Source of the DNA: Castor canadensis
Taxonomy: Eukaryota; Chordata; Mammalia; Rodentia; Castoridae
Reading direction: 5' to 3'
Length of the DNA stretch: 64,000 nt
Assembly: GCF_047511655.1 (NCBI RefSeq)
Contig: NC_133386.1
Span: forward strand, 78,867,501 to 78,931,500
Shown here: positions 1 to 13,427 of the stretch, piece by piece
How the letters are laid out: each line of letters begins with the position of its first letter
How positions within the stretch are numbered: position 1 is the stretch's first letter
Notes under the pieces: generated by a model
The model's input: only the letters and a program-made list of their open reading frames with translations
Databases searched by the model: none
What the model was told of the DNA's origin: nothing
Made by a program: the position numbers and the translations under genes

Positions 1-269
1 ATAGAACCTGGGTGACTGAGCCCATTCCTGACAGTGGTGTGCTGGCAAATGTTAATGTGTGTGTGTGTTTGTAGGTACGTTACTCTGTAATGACACAAAG
101 GATATGTAGCACACACTTTACAAATGATAAAAATATATTTTAGAATCTGTATGCCCAACTGATGCTCACAGAATGCTTTAGGTGATTTTTACTCAATTCT
201 TGTATTCATAGCCACCCTATGGTTGAATTCAACTATAATTTGACAAATGGAATTTGTATCTCAATCCAA

Positions 270-1440
270 TTGCTCTTTTTATACCTTGTGGCAGAAAACA
301 CACATAATATTTTTATGACAATTTTTAAGTGCACAGTGTTAAGTGTGTTCATGTCGTGCATCAATCTCTGTAACTTTTTCATCTCGCAAAACGAAAACTC
401 TACACCCATTATCCAACAATTCTTTATCCTTTCCTCCCCTCGGCCCATGGGAACCACTATTCTACTATTTATTTCTATGAGTGAAATCACAGAGTAGTTG
501 TCTTTTTGTGACTGGCTTATTTAACATATCCACAAGATTCATCCAGGTGATAGCATGTCACAAAGTGTCTTTTCTTACTCTGCGCTGGTGGTGCACACAT
601 GTAATCCTAGCTACATGAGAGACTGAAATTGGAAGGATTACAGTTCGAGGCCAGCCCACGCAAAAAGTTTGTGAGACACCCCCCCCATCTCAATCAATAA
701 CTGGATGCAGCGGTGTGTGCTTGTGGTTCCAGCTACATGGGAGGCTGAGATTGGGAGGATCATGTTCCCAGACCAGCCTGAACAAAAATATTCCAGAGAC
801 GCCATTTCAGCAGAAAAAACTGGGTGTGGCAGTGCACACAATAATCATAGAGACAATGGGAAGCCTAAAATAGGAGAATTGAGATCCAGGCCAACCCGGC
901 CAAAAAGTAAGACTATCTCCAAAACAGCCAGAGCAAAAAAGGCTGGAGGTATGCCTCAACTGGCAGAATGCCTGCATGAAGCACTGAGTTCAAACTCCAA
1001 TACTGCCAAAAAGTAAATAAATAATAAATAAATAATTTTCTTTCTTTTGAAGACTGGATAAATTTCACATTTGTTGACCCATTCACCTGTTGGACTCAGG
1101 TTGCATCTACCTCTTGACAGCTATGAATAATGCTACTTATGAACATGAACACAAAAATGATCTCTTCAAGACTCTGCTTTCAGTTCTTTTGCGTGTGTAC
1201 TCAAAAGTGGAATGACTATATCATCTGACCGTTCTATTTTTAATTTTTAAGGAACCACCATACTGTTTTCCATAGCAGCTGCACCATCTTGCATCCCCAC
1301 CAAGAGTGCACAAGTGTTCCAATTTCTCCACATTCTCACATCCTTGACAGCACTACTTTCTGCTTTTTTGAAAGTACACATTCTAGTGGGTGTGAAGTGA
1401 TTCAGTAACTTTTTACCAAAAATATAAAAAACCCAAACAA
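270..1440 (-). mobile_element. Old L1 (L1M-type) 3' region, split by a SINE
   Basis: The stretches 270-582 and 1030-1440 read, in reverse, like the 3' part of an old mammalian L1. The phrases about a cap near 'ccatactgttttccatagcagctgcaccat' type sequence and 'cccaccaagagtgcacaagtgttcc' are typical of this region. No open frame survives. A composite SINE sits in the middle (583-1024), so the L1 is older than the SINE. Subfamily is not resolved. Confidence 0.6.
583..1024 (+). mobile_element. Composite SINE (7SL/B1-like units plus ID-like tail)
   Basis: Three successive B1-like units can be seen, each with a 'gtaatcctagctacatg'-like box and a 'gaggccagcc'-like box. They are followed by an ID-like tail (ggctggaggtatgcctcaac ... 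gttcaaactccaatac) and an A-rich end with AAATAAATAAATAA. The short reading frame over it (705-1016) is a chance frame through the SINE. The same composite type recurs in both orientations across the window. Confidence 0.75.
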
Positions 1441-1769
1441 CAACAAAAAAACACACCTGTCATTGAGTCTGACGTGATCTACTAATAAGTAATTTTGCAT
1501 TGCTGTACAAATTATATTCGTGAAGTTAAAGCCTCTGATTCAGCACAGTGTGTTAAAACTTCAGTCACTCATCAATAAAGTGAGTGATTACTTTGCTGAA
1601 TCACATAATAGTTTTCAGTATTTTCTCAGATTACTGAGAAATATAACTGCTACCAACACCACATGTGTTTAAATTTAATTTGCATTTTTAACACTTTCCT
1701 TATCGCATTTTTATGTCTAGATGAGGAGCAGGAGAACATTTTCTATATTAAATCAGACAGTAAAGATTT

Positions 1770-1945
1770 TAGATTTTGTGGGTCATAATGTCTCTGCCAA
1801 AACTGCTCAGTTCTGCCAGTGTGGCATTAAAGCAGTCATAGACAATGCATAAATGCATGAATGGCTATGTGCCAATAAAACTTTATTTATAACAAGAGAT
1901 AGCAGACAGGCCCTAGTTTGCTGGACCCTGTTCTAGACAATCAAC
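1770..1945 (+). mobile_element. Ancient hAT-type DNA transposon fragment (probable)
   Basis: The segment follows a familiar non-autonomous mammalian hAT/MER consensus order: 'ttttgtgggtcataatgtctctgcc', 'gcagtcatagacaatgcat', 'ccaataaaactttatttat' and 'gccctagtttgctgga'. It has no coding potential. The exact family name is uncertain from sequence reading alone. Confidence 0.5.
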
Positions 1946-4900
1946 AACACAAAAGAAAATCAAGCCCTGCTGCTTGCCAGTATCTCTTATGGAAATACTA
2001 TTACCACAATTACATGAAGTTACTGAAAGTGGAGTTAGGAAGAAATGTAAAATACCATGCTATTTATGTCATTCCCACATATAGAGTCAAGTAGACATAA
2101 ATAATCTCAATGGCACACATAATAGCAAAAAGTAATTTAGGAAGTGTTAACTTTTCAGCATTTATTACATTTGTTTTTAAATATAATGTATTTAACTTTT
2201 AGTGAGTATAATTTGATTTTTATTTATGCCTGAAATTTGAAACTGGCTTACAGTATTCTTGAAACGATATCACAGTCAACATGGCCAGCTCCAGCACCCA
2301 GTGACTCCAGGCTCTAATCTCCTGCCAATACCTTCAGAGACCTGGGAATCAATCCAGCCTTTACCCCTTTGCACTCTTTTCAAACTTTAAGAAAATATTC
2401 TTGCACTGGATGACGCAAGTGGTAAAGCACTTGCCTAGAAAGTATGAAGCTACCCTTGAATATATATTCAAGGGTATATATATATATATATTTATATATT
2501 CTTAAAGAGGTCAGAATCCTGGTTTTTCTTGGCTATATTTTACTTCCTCACAACTTAATTTCTATAAAATACCACCTCTCCCAGTTCTTATTTAGGCATT
2601 CTGGCCCTAAGATAATTAAATTTCTGACCAAACCAGTGTTGGCTTGGAACTTACAGAATTAAACAATTTTTCATGTGTTTGTATTATAAGTCTCATGTGA
2701 TCTAAAAGAATTTGTGTACTCTTTAGGAGTTTCCAAAGTTATAGCACTTCTCAATCTTGGAAGCAGTAACTCTGAGAAGAAAGTTAGATGTATATAAGAT
2801 AGCATTGTATGAGCAGAGTCAAGGGATCTACATTTTAACCTAGCCCCAACATACACAATATAATGTTGAATAACTGATGTCACCTGTTTAAGTTTCAGTT
2901 TTCTCCCTTCTATAAACTGAGGGTGGTAATGCTCTTTGGTACTCTTAAAATTGTGAGAACTGATATTGCTACAGTCATTTGAGAACATTGGCTAATTGGG
3001 TGTTGGAAATGTAGGTTATCATTCATCATCTGGACAGAAATTTGAGGCATTAAAGATTGTAATTCCATGAACCTGACATAAACATTTTAACTTTGAAAAA
3101 TGTACTGACATTGTTAAGGCAAATTGAAACTACCAGCTGAAATTAGCTTTTCAATTTTTATCTGCATTTCCTTCAGCCATGTTCTTCCATTCTCCCTATG
3201 CCATAAGTAATTGAGAGGCCAGGCCTAATTTACTCAGACAAGTTTTCCTTTGTGTATACTTTGGATACAGAATACACCAGGCTATGGCACCAATGCCACC
3301 ATTTTCACGTTTTTACTTCCTGTGCCCTTCCTTTCTTACTCTACACTTCCCATTCTCTTCTTTCACTTATCTTTTACTCTTGCTTGCCATAGTTAATGGT
3401 TGCCAAATGTTTGAGCCAGGTGCCACTCTTAAATCCATTTGAGGTGTAAAGTTACTTACCAATGCACGTGGCTCTCCTTCAGATTGTAATGATCATTGCA
3501 TCTCTATCAGCCCACCATATTACATCATCCTTTTTCTGTTTCCAGAAATGTATCTCTTTGATCATCAAATGTGGGAGAGGACACAGAGCGTGAGCACTGG
3601 AGTTCGTTCTGGTGAAGTACAACCTCTGCATGGTGAATCTTGTTCTATGAATTCTGTAGGGCCCACTTTGGTTCTTGCTGCAGTCTCATGAGAATGTCAG
3701 CCTACCATGGAATCTTTCAAAGCCTGACTTATCTCTCTGTTATAAAGACCCATGGCGAAGTCTGTGTGCTTAACACACCAGATCTAAGTATTCTTTATGA
3801 ACACTGGATATAAAAGGAAGTTTTAGAAAGCTGTGTCAATGAGAAAAATATATTTTTCTTTTTTTGGTAGAATTCCATATTTATACTGGCTGTTTTATGA
3901 GTATTTTGTTGAGAAGAATAGCTGTAAAAGGGTTATCCAACCCAAGGTTTTCTTTGCCCTTTGTATACATATGTGGATTTGGAAGAGAAAATGCTTGCTT
4001 TTATATTGGCTAAGATTAGCCACAAGTAATTACGGTTAGCTTTGCTGAGATTCCTCATCCTAATGATGCAAACAAAAATCACAAAGCACAGAGCTTAGGT
4101 TTCAGAGGTGACTCACAAAGTCTAGCAATCCATCTTGGAAATCTTAGCAGGCCTATTTTGGGGCTATTCTCCACACATGGCAAAGCTGAAGAATCCCAGG
4201 TGTTCTTGCTGAGCACAAAGTGAGAGCATGAGGACTGCCCTGAGAAGCAAGAACATGCTCATTAAAGCATATTTCTTGTGGGAGACAAATCAACTGACAG
4301 TTCTGCGTTTCTCCTTGTGGTGACCCCTTTGCTTGTTAGAGACGGGATCTGATGTCCCAGTGTATCTGGGTTTAATGAGTTGCAGTTCACTGGGGACCCA
4401 GAGAGGGCAAAGAAGTGCATGCTTGGTGAGCCAGGAACCATACATTGTTTATTTTATGGATCCTACACTGTTTAAATAATAAAAAAAGTTTTGTTTTTTT
4501 TTCTTTTGTGAGACTCTATGCCTTGAAGTCTGAAGTGGCATTCACAAAAACAGGAAATTTAGGGCTATGGCATACAGGGACAGATCAAGTTGGGTAGATT
4601 AATGATTCTCTTATGATAAAAATCCTTGAACTCTCAACAATGATTTGATAACATTGGCAGATATTCACTCTCTATATCTCAAATGAATATGGAATAAAAT
4701 TAGAGAAACTTCTTCTATCCTGCAGACATAGGGTGGTTATCAGATGAAAAGATCTTTGAATAGACCAGGGGATTCAGTCATCATATTAATTGTTTTAATC
4801 TGTTGGATACATATTAACACTAAGACTATGTTGTCTTGCACATGTATTTCAAATAAATGTGGCCAATAAATATGTGTCTTGGTGAGTAACTGTACATAGC

Positions 4901-5046
4901 AAAAACGTGAAGAGTGAAGTGGCAGTGCATATTTGGCTGGAGAGCAGAATTTTATGATGTCTGTATAAGAGGATGTATGACAAGTACTGCAGTGTTAAAA
5001 CCTCAAGAAATACCAAATTCACACATAAGCTAAGCATTAACTTGGC
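1946..5046. other. Intergenic, mostly unclassified AT-rich sequence
   Basis: No gene is supported here. A short ID-like remnant lies at about 2398-2450 (gatgacgcaagtggtaaagcacttgcctag), followed by a TA-rich simple repeat at 2457-2495. The short open frames (for example 2671-2988 minus and 3833-4039 plus) show no domain or signal features and are of chance length for AT-rich DNA. Confidence 0.6.
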
Positions 5047-5052
5047 ATTATG

Positions 5053-5408
5053 TGTCCCGTCCTGCAGGACACATCAGCGTGGGTAGCGAACCTAGAAGGG
5101 GAAGAATGAAGGGACAAGAGACACGAAGGAGACAGCAAGACAGGAGTTCTGATCAAGCTGCAAAATTTTATTGTTCACACAGGGGTATTTATGTGCTGAG
5201 GGAGTGAGGGGTACGACGAGGTGCAGGCTGGTTGGCTGGTTCTGCTATAGGACTTCTGATAGGGTGCACTTCGCGCCGGCGGCAAGGTAAACTCCCGGAA
5301 GAGAAGCAGGGACGGCGCCATCTTGTGCTGGAGGTGGAGAAGTTGGGACAAACAACCGTGGGCAAGGTCAAGACAGAATGGCTCACAAAGGGAGCCTTGT
5401 CTCCGACA
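5053..5408 (-). mobile_element. Solo LTR, class II (ERV2/IAP-like)
   Basis: On the minus strand this 356-bp unit starts TGTCGGAG and ends GGGACA (TG...CA ends). It is flanked by a perfect 6-bp duplication, ATTATG, at 5047-5052 and 5409-5414. It contains a polyadenylation hexamer AATAAA (5172-5167, minus) and a TATA-like ATAAATAC just upstream. A 6-bp duplication and this layout are typical of class II (beta-like) LTRs. No internal retroviral sequence remains, so it is a recombined solo LTR. It is markedly GC-richer than its surroundings. Confidence 0.85.
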
Positions 5409-5414
5409 ATTATG

Positions 5415-8400
5415 TATCAGGAAAAAAAATAATTTTTTCCTTTAGTATGATATTTTGAAAGACTTTTCCATTGCTCAAAAGCAAATTGTTTTCCTTTTTT
5501 TTTTTTCCTTCCAGTACTCTAGAAATAAGTTCAAATGTAGTTCAGGTATATGAAAACCTTTCAGTTACTATTAGAATAAAAATCAGCTATAAAGGAAAAT
5601 TGTGTGTATTCCAAATCAATGCCTTAAATCCTCTCTTTATAGAATCAATTACATCAGTTACTCCATGATATAAATTCACTTTCTCTGGTTCTAGTGAAAG
5701 TTATAAATCTTTGGAATTTTAGTTTAAATGCTTAACTTCCTCTTATGCTATATATTGTGCAACTCTGCTCGAGTCCATTAATTTTCCTTTGCTTTCACTT
5801 CCCAACTAAAAATAACAAGGATTATGATGCAGTTCTACCTTCTTGTCGTGCTTTATAGGGTATGTTAAACTAAGCATAGGTAACTACTTTAATATCATGT
5901 AATACAAAACTATATAAGATAAATGATATAAATAATATAGTAATAATATAAAATTTATAAAATGCCATACTATATTATGTAAAATTTTAATTATTATAAC
6001 TAAAAATAGCATATTTTGTCAATATAAGTATATGATATAAGTCATCATTGGGCTTATCAGGTGGGAGAGGAATAAACTGATAGACAGATATTTTTACTGA
6101 CCACTTCATATATAACAAGCACTTTATATGCACTATTTAACTGTCCTGACACTTTGAGGTAAACTCTGCAATGGGATCTATAGCTTTTAAATGGAAAAAC
6201 TGGGCTCCTAGAAGTCATGTGCTTTACCTAAATTCATGTACAGGGTAAGTGAGAGAGACCAGGACTTGAACTTAGTACTGTTTGACTCCATTGCCAAGGT
6301 CTTAGTCACACTATGTAACTGCCTTTCCAAACTGCAGCTTCCTGTTCACACAATCCAAGACTTTGAAATACTACATAAGTCCTATTTCAAAAATACAAAT
6401 GGATGTACACAGTAGTTGAAATCAACATAAAATTTCTGAGATAGTATTCCATTCAACATTTCCCACTGAAATTCATGCCCCTTTGTCCTCCAAATGATAA
6501 TGTATTTAGGAGAATCCTATCACATGAGCTAGTACGTAGAAGATATGAAAACATTACATCTCCTGCTTGACCAATTGTGTAAATTGGATAAGAAAACACA
6601 TTTTTTTTTGAGATTACCAAATGTTTCAATCTTCTTTTATGGATTTTTTCACCTACAGAATGATAGTAGATATGCTTTACTGCTTTCATTTAGGAAAATG
6701 TAGGGATGGTCCAAGAAGATGACATAGTAGATTCATAAGCATTAGGCATAATTTCCATGGAATAAATAAAATGAATAAACTACTCAATGACTTCATTAAT
6801 ATTTAATACATTTTTATCTAGATGATATTTTAATTTTTCTATGTTATTTTTAAGAGAAATATACAAATTCGATTTTTAGAAAAATGGAAATGAATATACC
6901 ATAAGTATAGGGAAGAATGATATACAGTGGTCATTTAAAATATTTATTTTCTTGAAAAAATGCATGTTTGTGGTTACTGGAAGGCACATGATAAAAAAAT
7001 AGAAATTTTTAAATTTATAATAGTATAAATTGCTATGACCTTCAGCTAGGAAAAAAAATGTTTTCCAAAATAAAATTATATTTAAATGTTTGTGTTTCCT
7101 AGAACAGCTTCTACCCCACCATCCTCCAGGATGCTGAAGATTGAACATGGGGTCTTATGCATGCTAGGCAAGTGCTCTATCACTGAATCAGTAAGTGACA
7201 TCACAAGCCCCTTGTTTTTTGAAAATATGCAGTTTTCTTAATGATATATATATTGTAAACAGTATCACCATGGGTTCAACTCACTTTTAAACGTGCTCAA
7301 AGAATACAAAATGGAGAGCTATTTAAACATGAAGGAAGGAACCAAATTATTTTGAAACAGCTACCTTATGTAGAAGCTACATCTAAAGAGTTTTGCTTAA
7401 GGTAAATAAACTTTTACTAAAAGGCATCTATTATTGTTATTACCACTTTTTCCCCAGGAGGGATTAGTTTCCCTGATGCTATGCAGTAATGCAAAAATGC
7501 ACAATTGTTCTTCCTAGAAAAAATGCTGTACCTGATTTGCATTTATTCTATTATTTCACAAAAACATTGGCACAATATACCATATAAAGTTACATTCTAC
7601 ATATGACTAGGTTTAGAAAGCATTATTTTTCAGCCTGCCAGATGTTTTCCTCCTTTATCATAAGTCAATAGCAGTGATATATCTAGGGTGCTGAGGAACT
7701 CATAAACGTACTAACCTCCTCCTGCCTTATTTATAAGAATCTTATTCATTTGCAAAAACAGAAAGTGTACTGAAGTTCACATAGCATTTTCTAAAAAATA
7801 CTTTAAAAGATACAGAAGTTGTTTTCCATTTATCTAATTTCTGTTACTCCATTCTAGCTCGACCTGCAACTGATGGTCAAAGAAAATGAAAAGATTCACT
7901 TTTGTTTGATTTTATGAGAAAATAGCACTTAAAATAACTTTGTCAATGTTAAATTAGTCCTGTGATTTTTCATTTCCTTATAAATGACTCCTGAAAGAGT
8001 TAATCACGATAAAGAGAGGTGTTGACAGAGTCTGGTGGAGTAAGAGGAAACCATTATGGAGAAAATTTCATGTCCTAGGCTGCGTGTGGTTCAGGACAGT
8101 TAGAGGTGAAAGCATGAACATCAGTGCTCACACGCACAAAAGTGCACAGCCATGTCACATGCACACAGGTGCACAGCTATCTCTCAGTCTCTCTCTGTCA
8201 CGTGCACAGGTACACTTGTGCACAGGTACACATCGTCAGAGTATACGGTCAAGCAGATTCCCCTAGTGTTATTTGGAATGACTTTTACAGATACAAGGCC
8301 ACACCAAAATGTGGCTAATGAGATGTGATCAGAAGAGAAGCAAGGACAATGTCTTTCCTGGAAACTGCAGCCTGAAGCCTGCTGTGGTTCTACAGTCAGG

Positions 8401-10594
8401 TCAATGGATAGCTACATCCAAGGAGGTTCTGCTGCCTACCCCTGACAAAAAAGTATGTTCCTAAACCTTTGTAGTCTGTCTCCTTCTCACAATGGGGATA
8501 ATAACAATCTCAGGGCTTCACTTCTATTTTACACAGCACGCACCTCTAACTGCTTCATAATCACCTAGGCGGGATCCAGTGGTATTAAAAGCTCAGAAAA
8601 TCAGTGGATTAAGAAAACAGTACCACAATCAATCAGTACGATCTCAGTCCTTTCACCAATCCCATGAAGACCGAAAGCATTTTCATTAATGTTTTAAGTT
8701 TTGTACTTTTATCTGGAGGCAATTTTAGAAATTAAACCACTTCAAACCAAGAAAAACAAACAAAAACAAATAAAAAGTGGAATCATGTTAGGCTACCAGT
8801 TATTTCTTCAGCTTAGTCAGCTGCACAGGTATAATTAGCATGTGGCACAGTTTCACTTAGCCTCTGGCATTCTGGAATATCTGTTATCAAGAGTAGTCAG
8901 AACACACATCAATGGAGATGACTGAAGTTCTCTGGTTGCAGAGTGTCCCTTCATATCCATGTAGCTTGAAGGGTCACTTCAAGCTTGCTTAAGAATTCCT
9001 GTGACACAAAGCCAGGGAGTAAGAAGGGAAGAGTGAGAGAAGGGCTTGATGCTAGAACAGACCAGAATAAAAGTTAGTGAGGTGCTAAAAAGGGGACACT
9101 CATTAAATGCTGAATTTAGATTAAACCAGTTTGGTGTGAGCAGAAGGGAAACAGGAAAAAAAGGCAGAGAACTGGGGTTTAAAATTTTGAAGACTAAAGT
9201 ACTATGAACCTTTTTGCATTTATTTAATGAGAATTCAGCTCTATATTTGATACTCTGTAACCCAGATCACAGCATTGCTGTTTAAGCTCCGTGGTTCTAT
9301 ATCATTGCACTTCTAGTCTTTCTTTCTTGGAAATTTATTTTAATTTTGTAGTTAGAAAATTTTTCCTCCCGTAGAAACTGAGATCTATCTCTTAAAAGGA
9401 AATAATGGGAATGGGATAATCTGAATTGAAATGAATATCTCTTCAGGCCAATAACTGACTGAGCAGTCGACCATGCTAGTAGTTTATAATAAAGGTACCA
9501 CTTCCGGTTAAGGTTCGTGACCTCAGACTTGATCTTTTAAGAACTCAGATATGACAAAGGTTGACAGAAACATTTTTAATGACTGCTTTGCTGACATCCA
9601 CAGGTAAGGCAGAGAAAGTTTCCAATTGTCAAAAAGAAACCTATTTTGCACCTGGCTGATCTCCTCAGGAGCAGCCTGGAGCACTGCCTTCCCACTTACC
9701 CAAAGGAGGCCTGCAGGATGAGCCTGGGGACCCTGTGCCATCCATCTGGAGCCAGCACAACAGCTCAGAGGAGTCTGCTTCTAACTTGTTAAAATGAACT
9801 GTTTGTAACCACTGAGATAAATATTTACTTTCCTTAACCTTTACTTGTGCTAGATAATTTTACTCACGGGATGGAAAAATTCTGCTTTGCAGAAATATCC
9901 TGAAGTCTTCCATTAAGTCCCCAACGTTCAACTTTTTCAAAAGAAAAACTAAGCGAACAAACAAGCAACCAACAATGAAAAAATAAACAAATAAAAACCC
10001 TCTATACAATGAAAATCTCATCTGCTATTAGTTAAAAGATTATTTCAACTTAAATTTCTCCCATCCTAACTTACGAAGGGTTAGCAAGTAAGAAACCAAA
10101 TATCCGCAAAATGGTATTAAACCCAAGTCCAGCGTTTCAAAAGACATGAGTTCCTGTAAAACTCCACAAACAGTATTAATTATTTGCTAAGAGTAATTAA
10201 TGAAAATGACTACATTTAAATATCTTCAAAGACTTGGAAAAGATCCATTCTAACTTTCCTTCCATACACAAATCCAAAATATGAGCTTGTATTTTATTTG
10301 ATGTCTGCAGTCTAAACTCTAGTTTGAACTTGTGTCAGAACCACAGGGTTATGGAGTTAAGTGCACAAATGACAAATACTTTGGAAAACGTACCTGAGTT
10401 AAAAAAAATCACACATATTTTGCAGTTGCGAATAGTTTAGCATAGAATGGTGGCCTTTCCTGGTCACAGCATTTATTTTCATACTCATTTGCACAAGATT
10501 AAATAGATCTATGAAACAGTTTTTGGAACACGTTTGCTTATTTTGAAATGACAGCATTTCTTTTTTTTCTTCCTCTAAAATCTTGTTCTTCAAA
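5415..10594. other. Intergenic, AT-rich, few old repeats
   Basis: No gene is supported. About 6060-6330 resembles an ancient MIR/L2-class repeat in its 'ctgggctcctagaagtcatgtgc' and 'accaggacttgaact' portions. A minus-strand ID-like remnant is seen near 7130-7215 (catgctaggcaagtgctctatcactga). About 8125-8235 is a degenerate gtgcacag-type low-complexity stretch. The remainder is unclassified. Confidence 0.5.
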
Positions 10595-10595
10595 A

Positions 10596-10720
10596 TGTAG
10601 TAGTCCCTGGACCTGTAGCTTTATTAGAAATGTAGAATCCTGGGCTCCATCTCAGACCGTCTCACTCTGGTGCACACTCCCACCTGGGGAAGAACAATTC
10701 TGAAATACAGCTCCAGGTAT
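10596..10720 (+). mobile_element. MER5-like hAT-Charlie fragment
   Basis: The order 'tagtccctggacctgtag', 'ttagaaatgtagaatcctgggctcc' and 'gaaatacagctccaggtatttc' matches the pattern of the non-autonomous MER5 group of hAT-Charlie transposons. It is diverged and non-coding, and is a fossil common to placental mammals. Confidence 0.6.
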
Positions 10721-10805
10721 TTCTTTTGAAGGAGAGATGAGTTTTTAAAGTTATGCAGCTAATTATTAAAGTTAAGCCACTATGTTTTTAAAAATCCTGA
10801 AACTT

Positions 10806-10998
10806 GCTGGGCGCCAGTGGCTCACGCCTGTAATCCTAACTACTCAGGAGGCAGAGATCAGAAGGATCGTGATTGGAAGCCAGCCTGGACAAATAGTTCC
10901 TGAGACCCTATCTCGAAAAACCCTTCACAAAAAAGGGCTGGCGGTGTGGCTCAAGGTGTAGGCACTGACTTCAAGCCCCAGTACAAAAAAAAAAAAAA
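10806..10998 (+). mobile_element. B1-like plus ID-like composite SINE
   Basis: A B1/7SL-like box (gtggctcacgcctgtaatcc, then actcaggaggcagagatc) runs into an ID-like tail (ggctggcggtgtggctcaag ... ttcaagccccagtac) and ends in a poly-A run at 10985-10998. This is the best-preserved copy in the window. It shows the monomer structure: one 7SL-like unit, an A-rich linker, and one tRNA-like unit. Confidence 0.85.
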
Positions 10999-10999
10999 G

Positions 11000-13387
11000 C
11001 TAAAAACCCTAAAATTTTTCATATTTACATCAATTCAATGCAATGAGCATGATTCCAATGAAGTATTTTTCTAGAAATCCCCCATACAGTTCCAGGTTCA
11101 TCATAATAGTTCCAAATAATGTGTAATAAACAAATTCCAAGTTGCAAACAAAAGAACAACTCTTGATAACAGATGAAACAGCAATACCTAGTTTTGTCTG
11201 CTATTTCCAAATGGGCCAGTTTTATTATTTTGTCCTATTTGTCAAATCCTTACTTTCCTGTATTCAGTATTTCCAGAATTCATGATAACAGAATTATGCT
11301 GTAAATTCTCTGGAAAACAGGAAAAAACTATGTTCCGATCAAGAATAACCTCTGCTGGATTGTGATTGTCTTTCTGAAAATCCAAAATGAGATTGAGGAT
11401 TTGCTCTGTTTACTCTGAGGTAATCTGCCCTTGTTTTCTGAAATAAACTAAAACTCATCATGAATAATATGCTTGCATCCTGAAGTTGCATTACCTCAGT
11501 GATAATTTAGAGTTGGAATGCACAGTTTACTGTCAAATCATGAAATCAAATTTATTTGCTTAAATAAATTACACATGCCAATGACAGATTTTCTACTCAA
11601 ATTTAAATATTTTAATGCATCATCTTCAATGCTTTAAAAATTAATTAGTTGCAGGAGAAAAACATTAAAGGACAATAGTGGTCTGAGGATAAGGAAACTA
11701 TGTTGATTTACTTCTTTTTCCCATTTGGTTGAATTTCTCAATGAATAATTTATTATTTTGTAATTTAAATAAACTCTTTAAAAAGAACAAAAAATTGCTG
11801 TGACTCTTGATAAATGTACAAAATAATTGCATATTAAAATAGAATGAGCACCTCTGGTAAGCATTCTTGTCTGCACACTGTCTGTAAAATCAAATCATTT
11901 CACTCTAGAGATGCTTGACTGGTTGTTGATCAGAGGAAAACTACCTCAGGCAATCAAAATTGTTACACAGTTACCTAAAGTTTAACCAGCAGTAGAGTAA
12001 AATTCATCATGGTCTGTCCCCCTTTTTGTCTTTGTAAATTATATGTTCTTGTTGATTGGATGGAGAAAAATTCAAAAAGAGATGAGTGGATCTGTGGGGA
12101 AAAATATGTAAAATAAGATGTTCTTCAGAAAAAGAAAGTACAGTTTTGGTTATATTTCTGTTTACACAAAAAACCGTCAACTGCTTACTGTTTCCATTGA
12201 AGAAATTCTAAACTCTTAAGCCTGCCTACAAAACTTCCCATGATTTTATCTCAAATCTTGCTATATGTTATCTTCTTTTCTTGGCTCCAAACAAACCAAA
12301 CCATTCCATTCATTATTTAATATAACCTGAATTTTTCCATTCCACACATTTGTTTACAATGTGTGTTGATTTTCTCTCCCTGACACCACTTCACCCTTCC
12401 CCAGTCCCCATCACTACACCAAACTGGGTTCAGAAACCCTATTCTGTAAGTTAGGGAGCTCATAGTTTCCTATAGCAGAACACTCTCAAGTAGCTGTGTC
12501 TTAAACAATACAGATATTTATTACCTTACATAGCAAGAGTCCCTGAAAGAAAAGGAGCCATGTGATTTCCATAGTTCTAATTTGCTGTCTTCAGCATATT
12601 GGCCATTGTTTTCAGATTTGTTTCCTTTATAGTCACAAAATGGCTGCCACTACTCTATGCATCATGTCTTCACACATCTATATCAAAAGGGAAGGTGAGA
12701 GATGAAGTTCCTCTCTTACACCTTTTTCATAGGGAATGGAAATCTTTTCCAGTATGTCATTAGCAGAACTCTGCTAAGCTGCCAATTGGAAGGAACTATC
12801 CATACCCATTCTCTAGATTTAAAAGATGAGGAAAAGTGTAAGTGTCTATCATTTTTGACCTCTTAAATGGATAGCTTCTTACTATCCAGAAGGAAGATGT
12901 GGGTGGGTGGGATGGCCATTGTACAGGCAACCAACAGGTGTCTCTGGTACTTTAGTCCTCCAACTTCAAATCCAATGACATTGACTCTGTGAATTCTTCT
13001 CTGACTCATCCAGGTAAAAGTAATCTCTCTGTTGGATTTGCACAACAGAGCATGTCTTTTCTATTCACATTTTGTTTTGGACTAGTTATCAGTATATTTG
13101 CCTAATTTTCTCTGTGAGACTGCATCAATTCTCTCTTGTTCATCTTTTATTCCCCACAAGCCCCAGCATGGTCATTGACCCTTGGAAAGTCTTGAATAAA
13201 TACTTCCTGAACTGAAAACCTTCCTAATTTGAACTGCAGTTAGATTATTTATTTTAGCTACATGGGAAAAATGATGCATAGCCCCAGAGAAAAGTGTGTT
13301 TTTACCACACTTGCAATTAATATATACTGTGCTTTTCAATATGCAGAATACATGGTCAAGAATAAGAAATATAAAGAAGCTGATTTT
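11000..13387. other. Intergenic, AT-rich, no gene seen
   Basis: Short open frames at 11025-11210, 12863-13045 and 13172-13423 (all minus) carry no recognisable domain. About 12180-12400 vaguely resembles an L2 3' portion, but I cannot support it firmly. No RNA gene is recognised. Confidence 0.5.
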
Positions 13388-13391
13388 ACAC

Positions 13392-13426
<35 letters not shown>

Positions 13427-13427
13427 G
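13388..13427 (+). repeat. (CA)n microsatellite
   Basis: A run of CA/AC dinucleotides interrupted once by an aaa step. It produces histidine/threonine-rich reading frames on the plus strand and cysteine/valine-rich ones on the minus strand, which are not genes. Confidence 0.95.
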
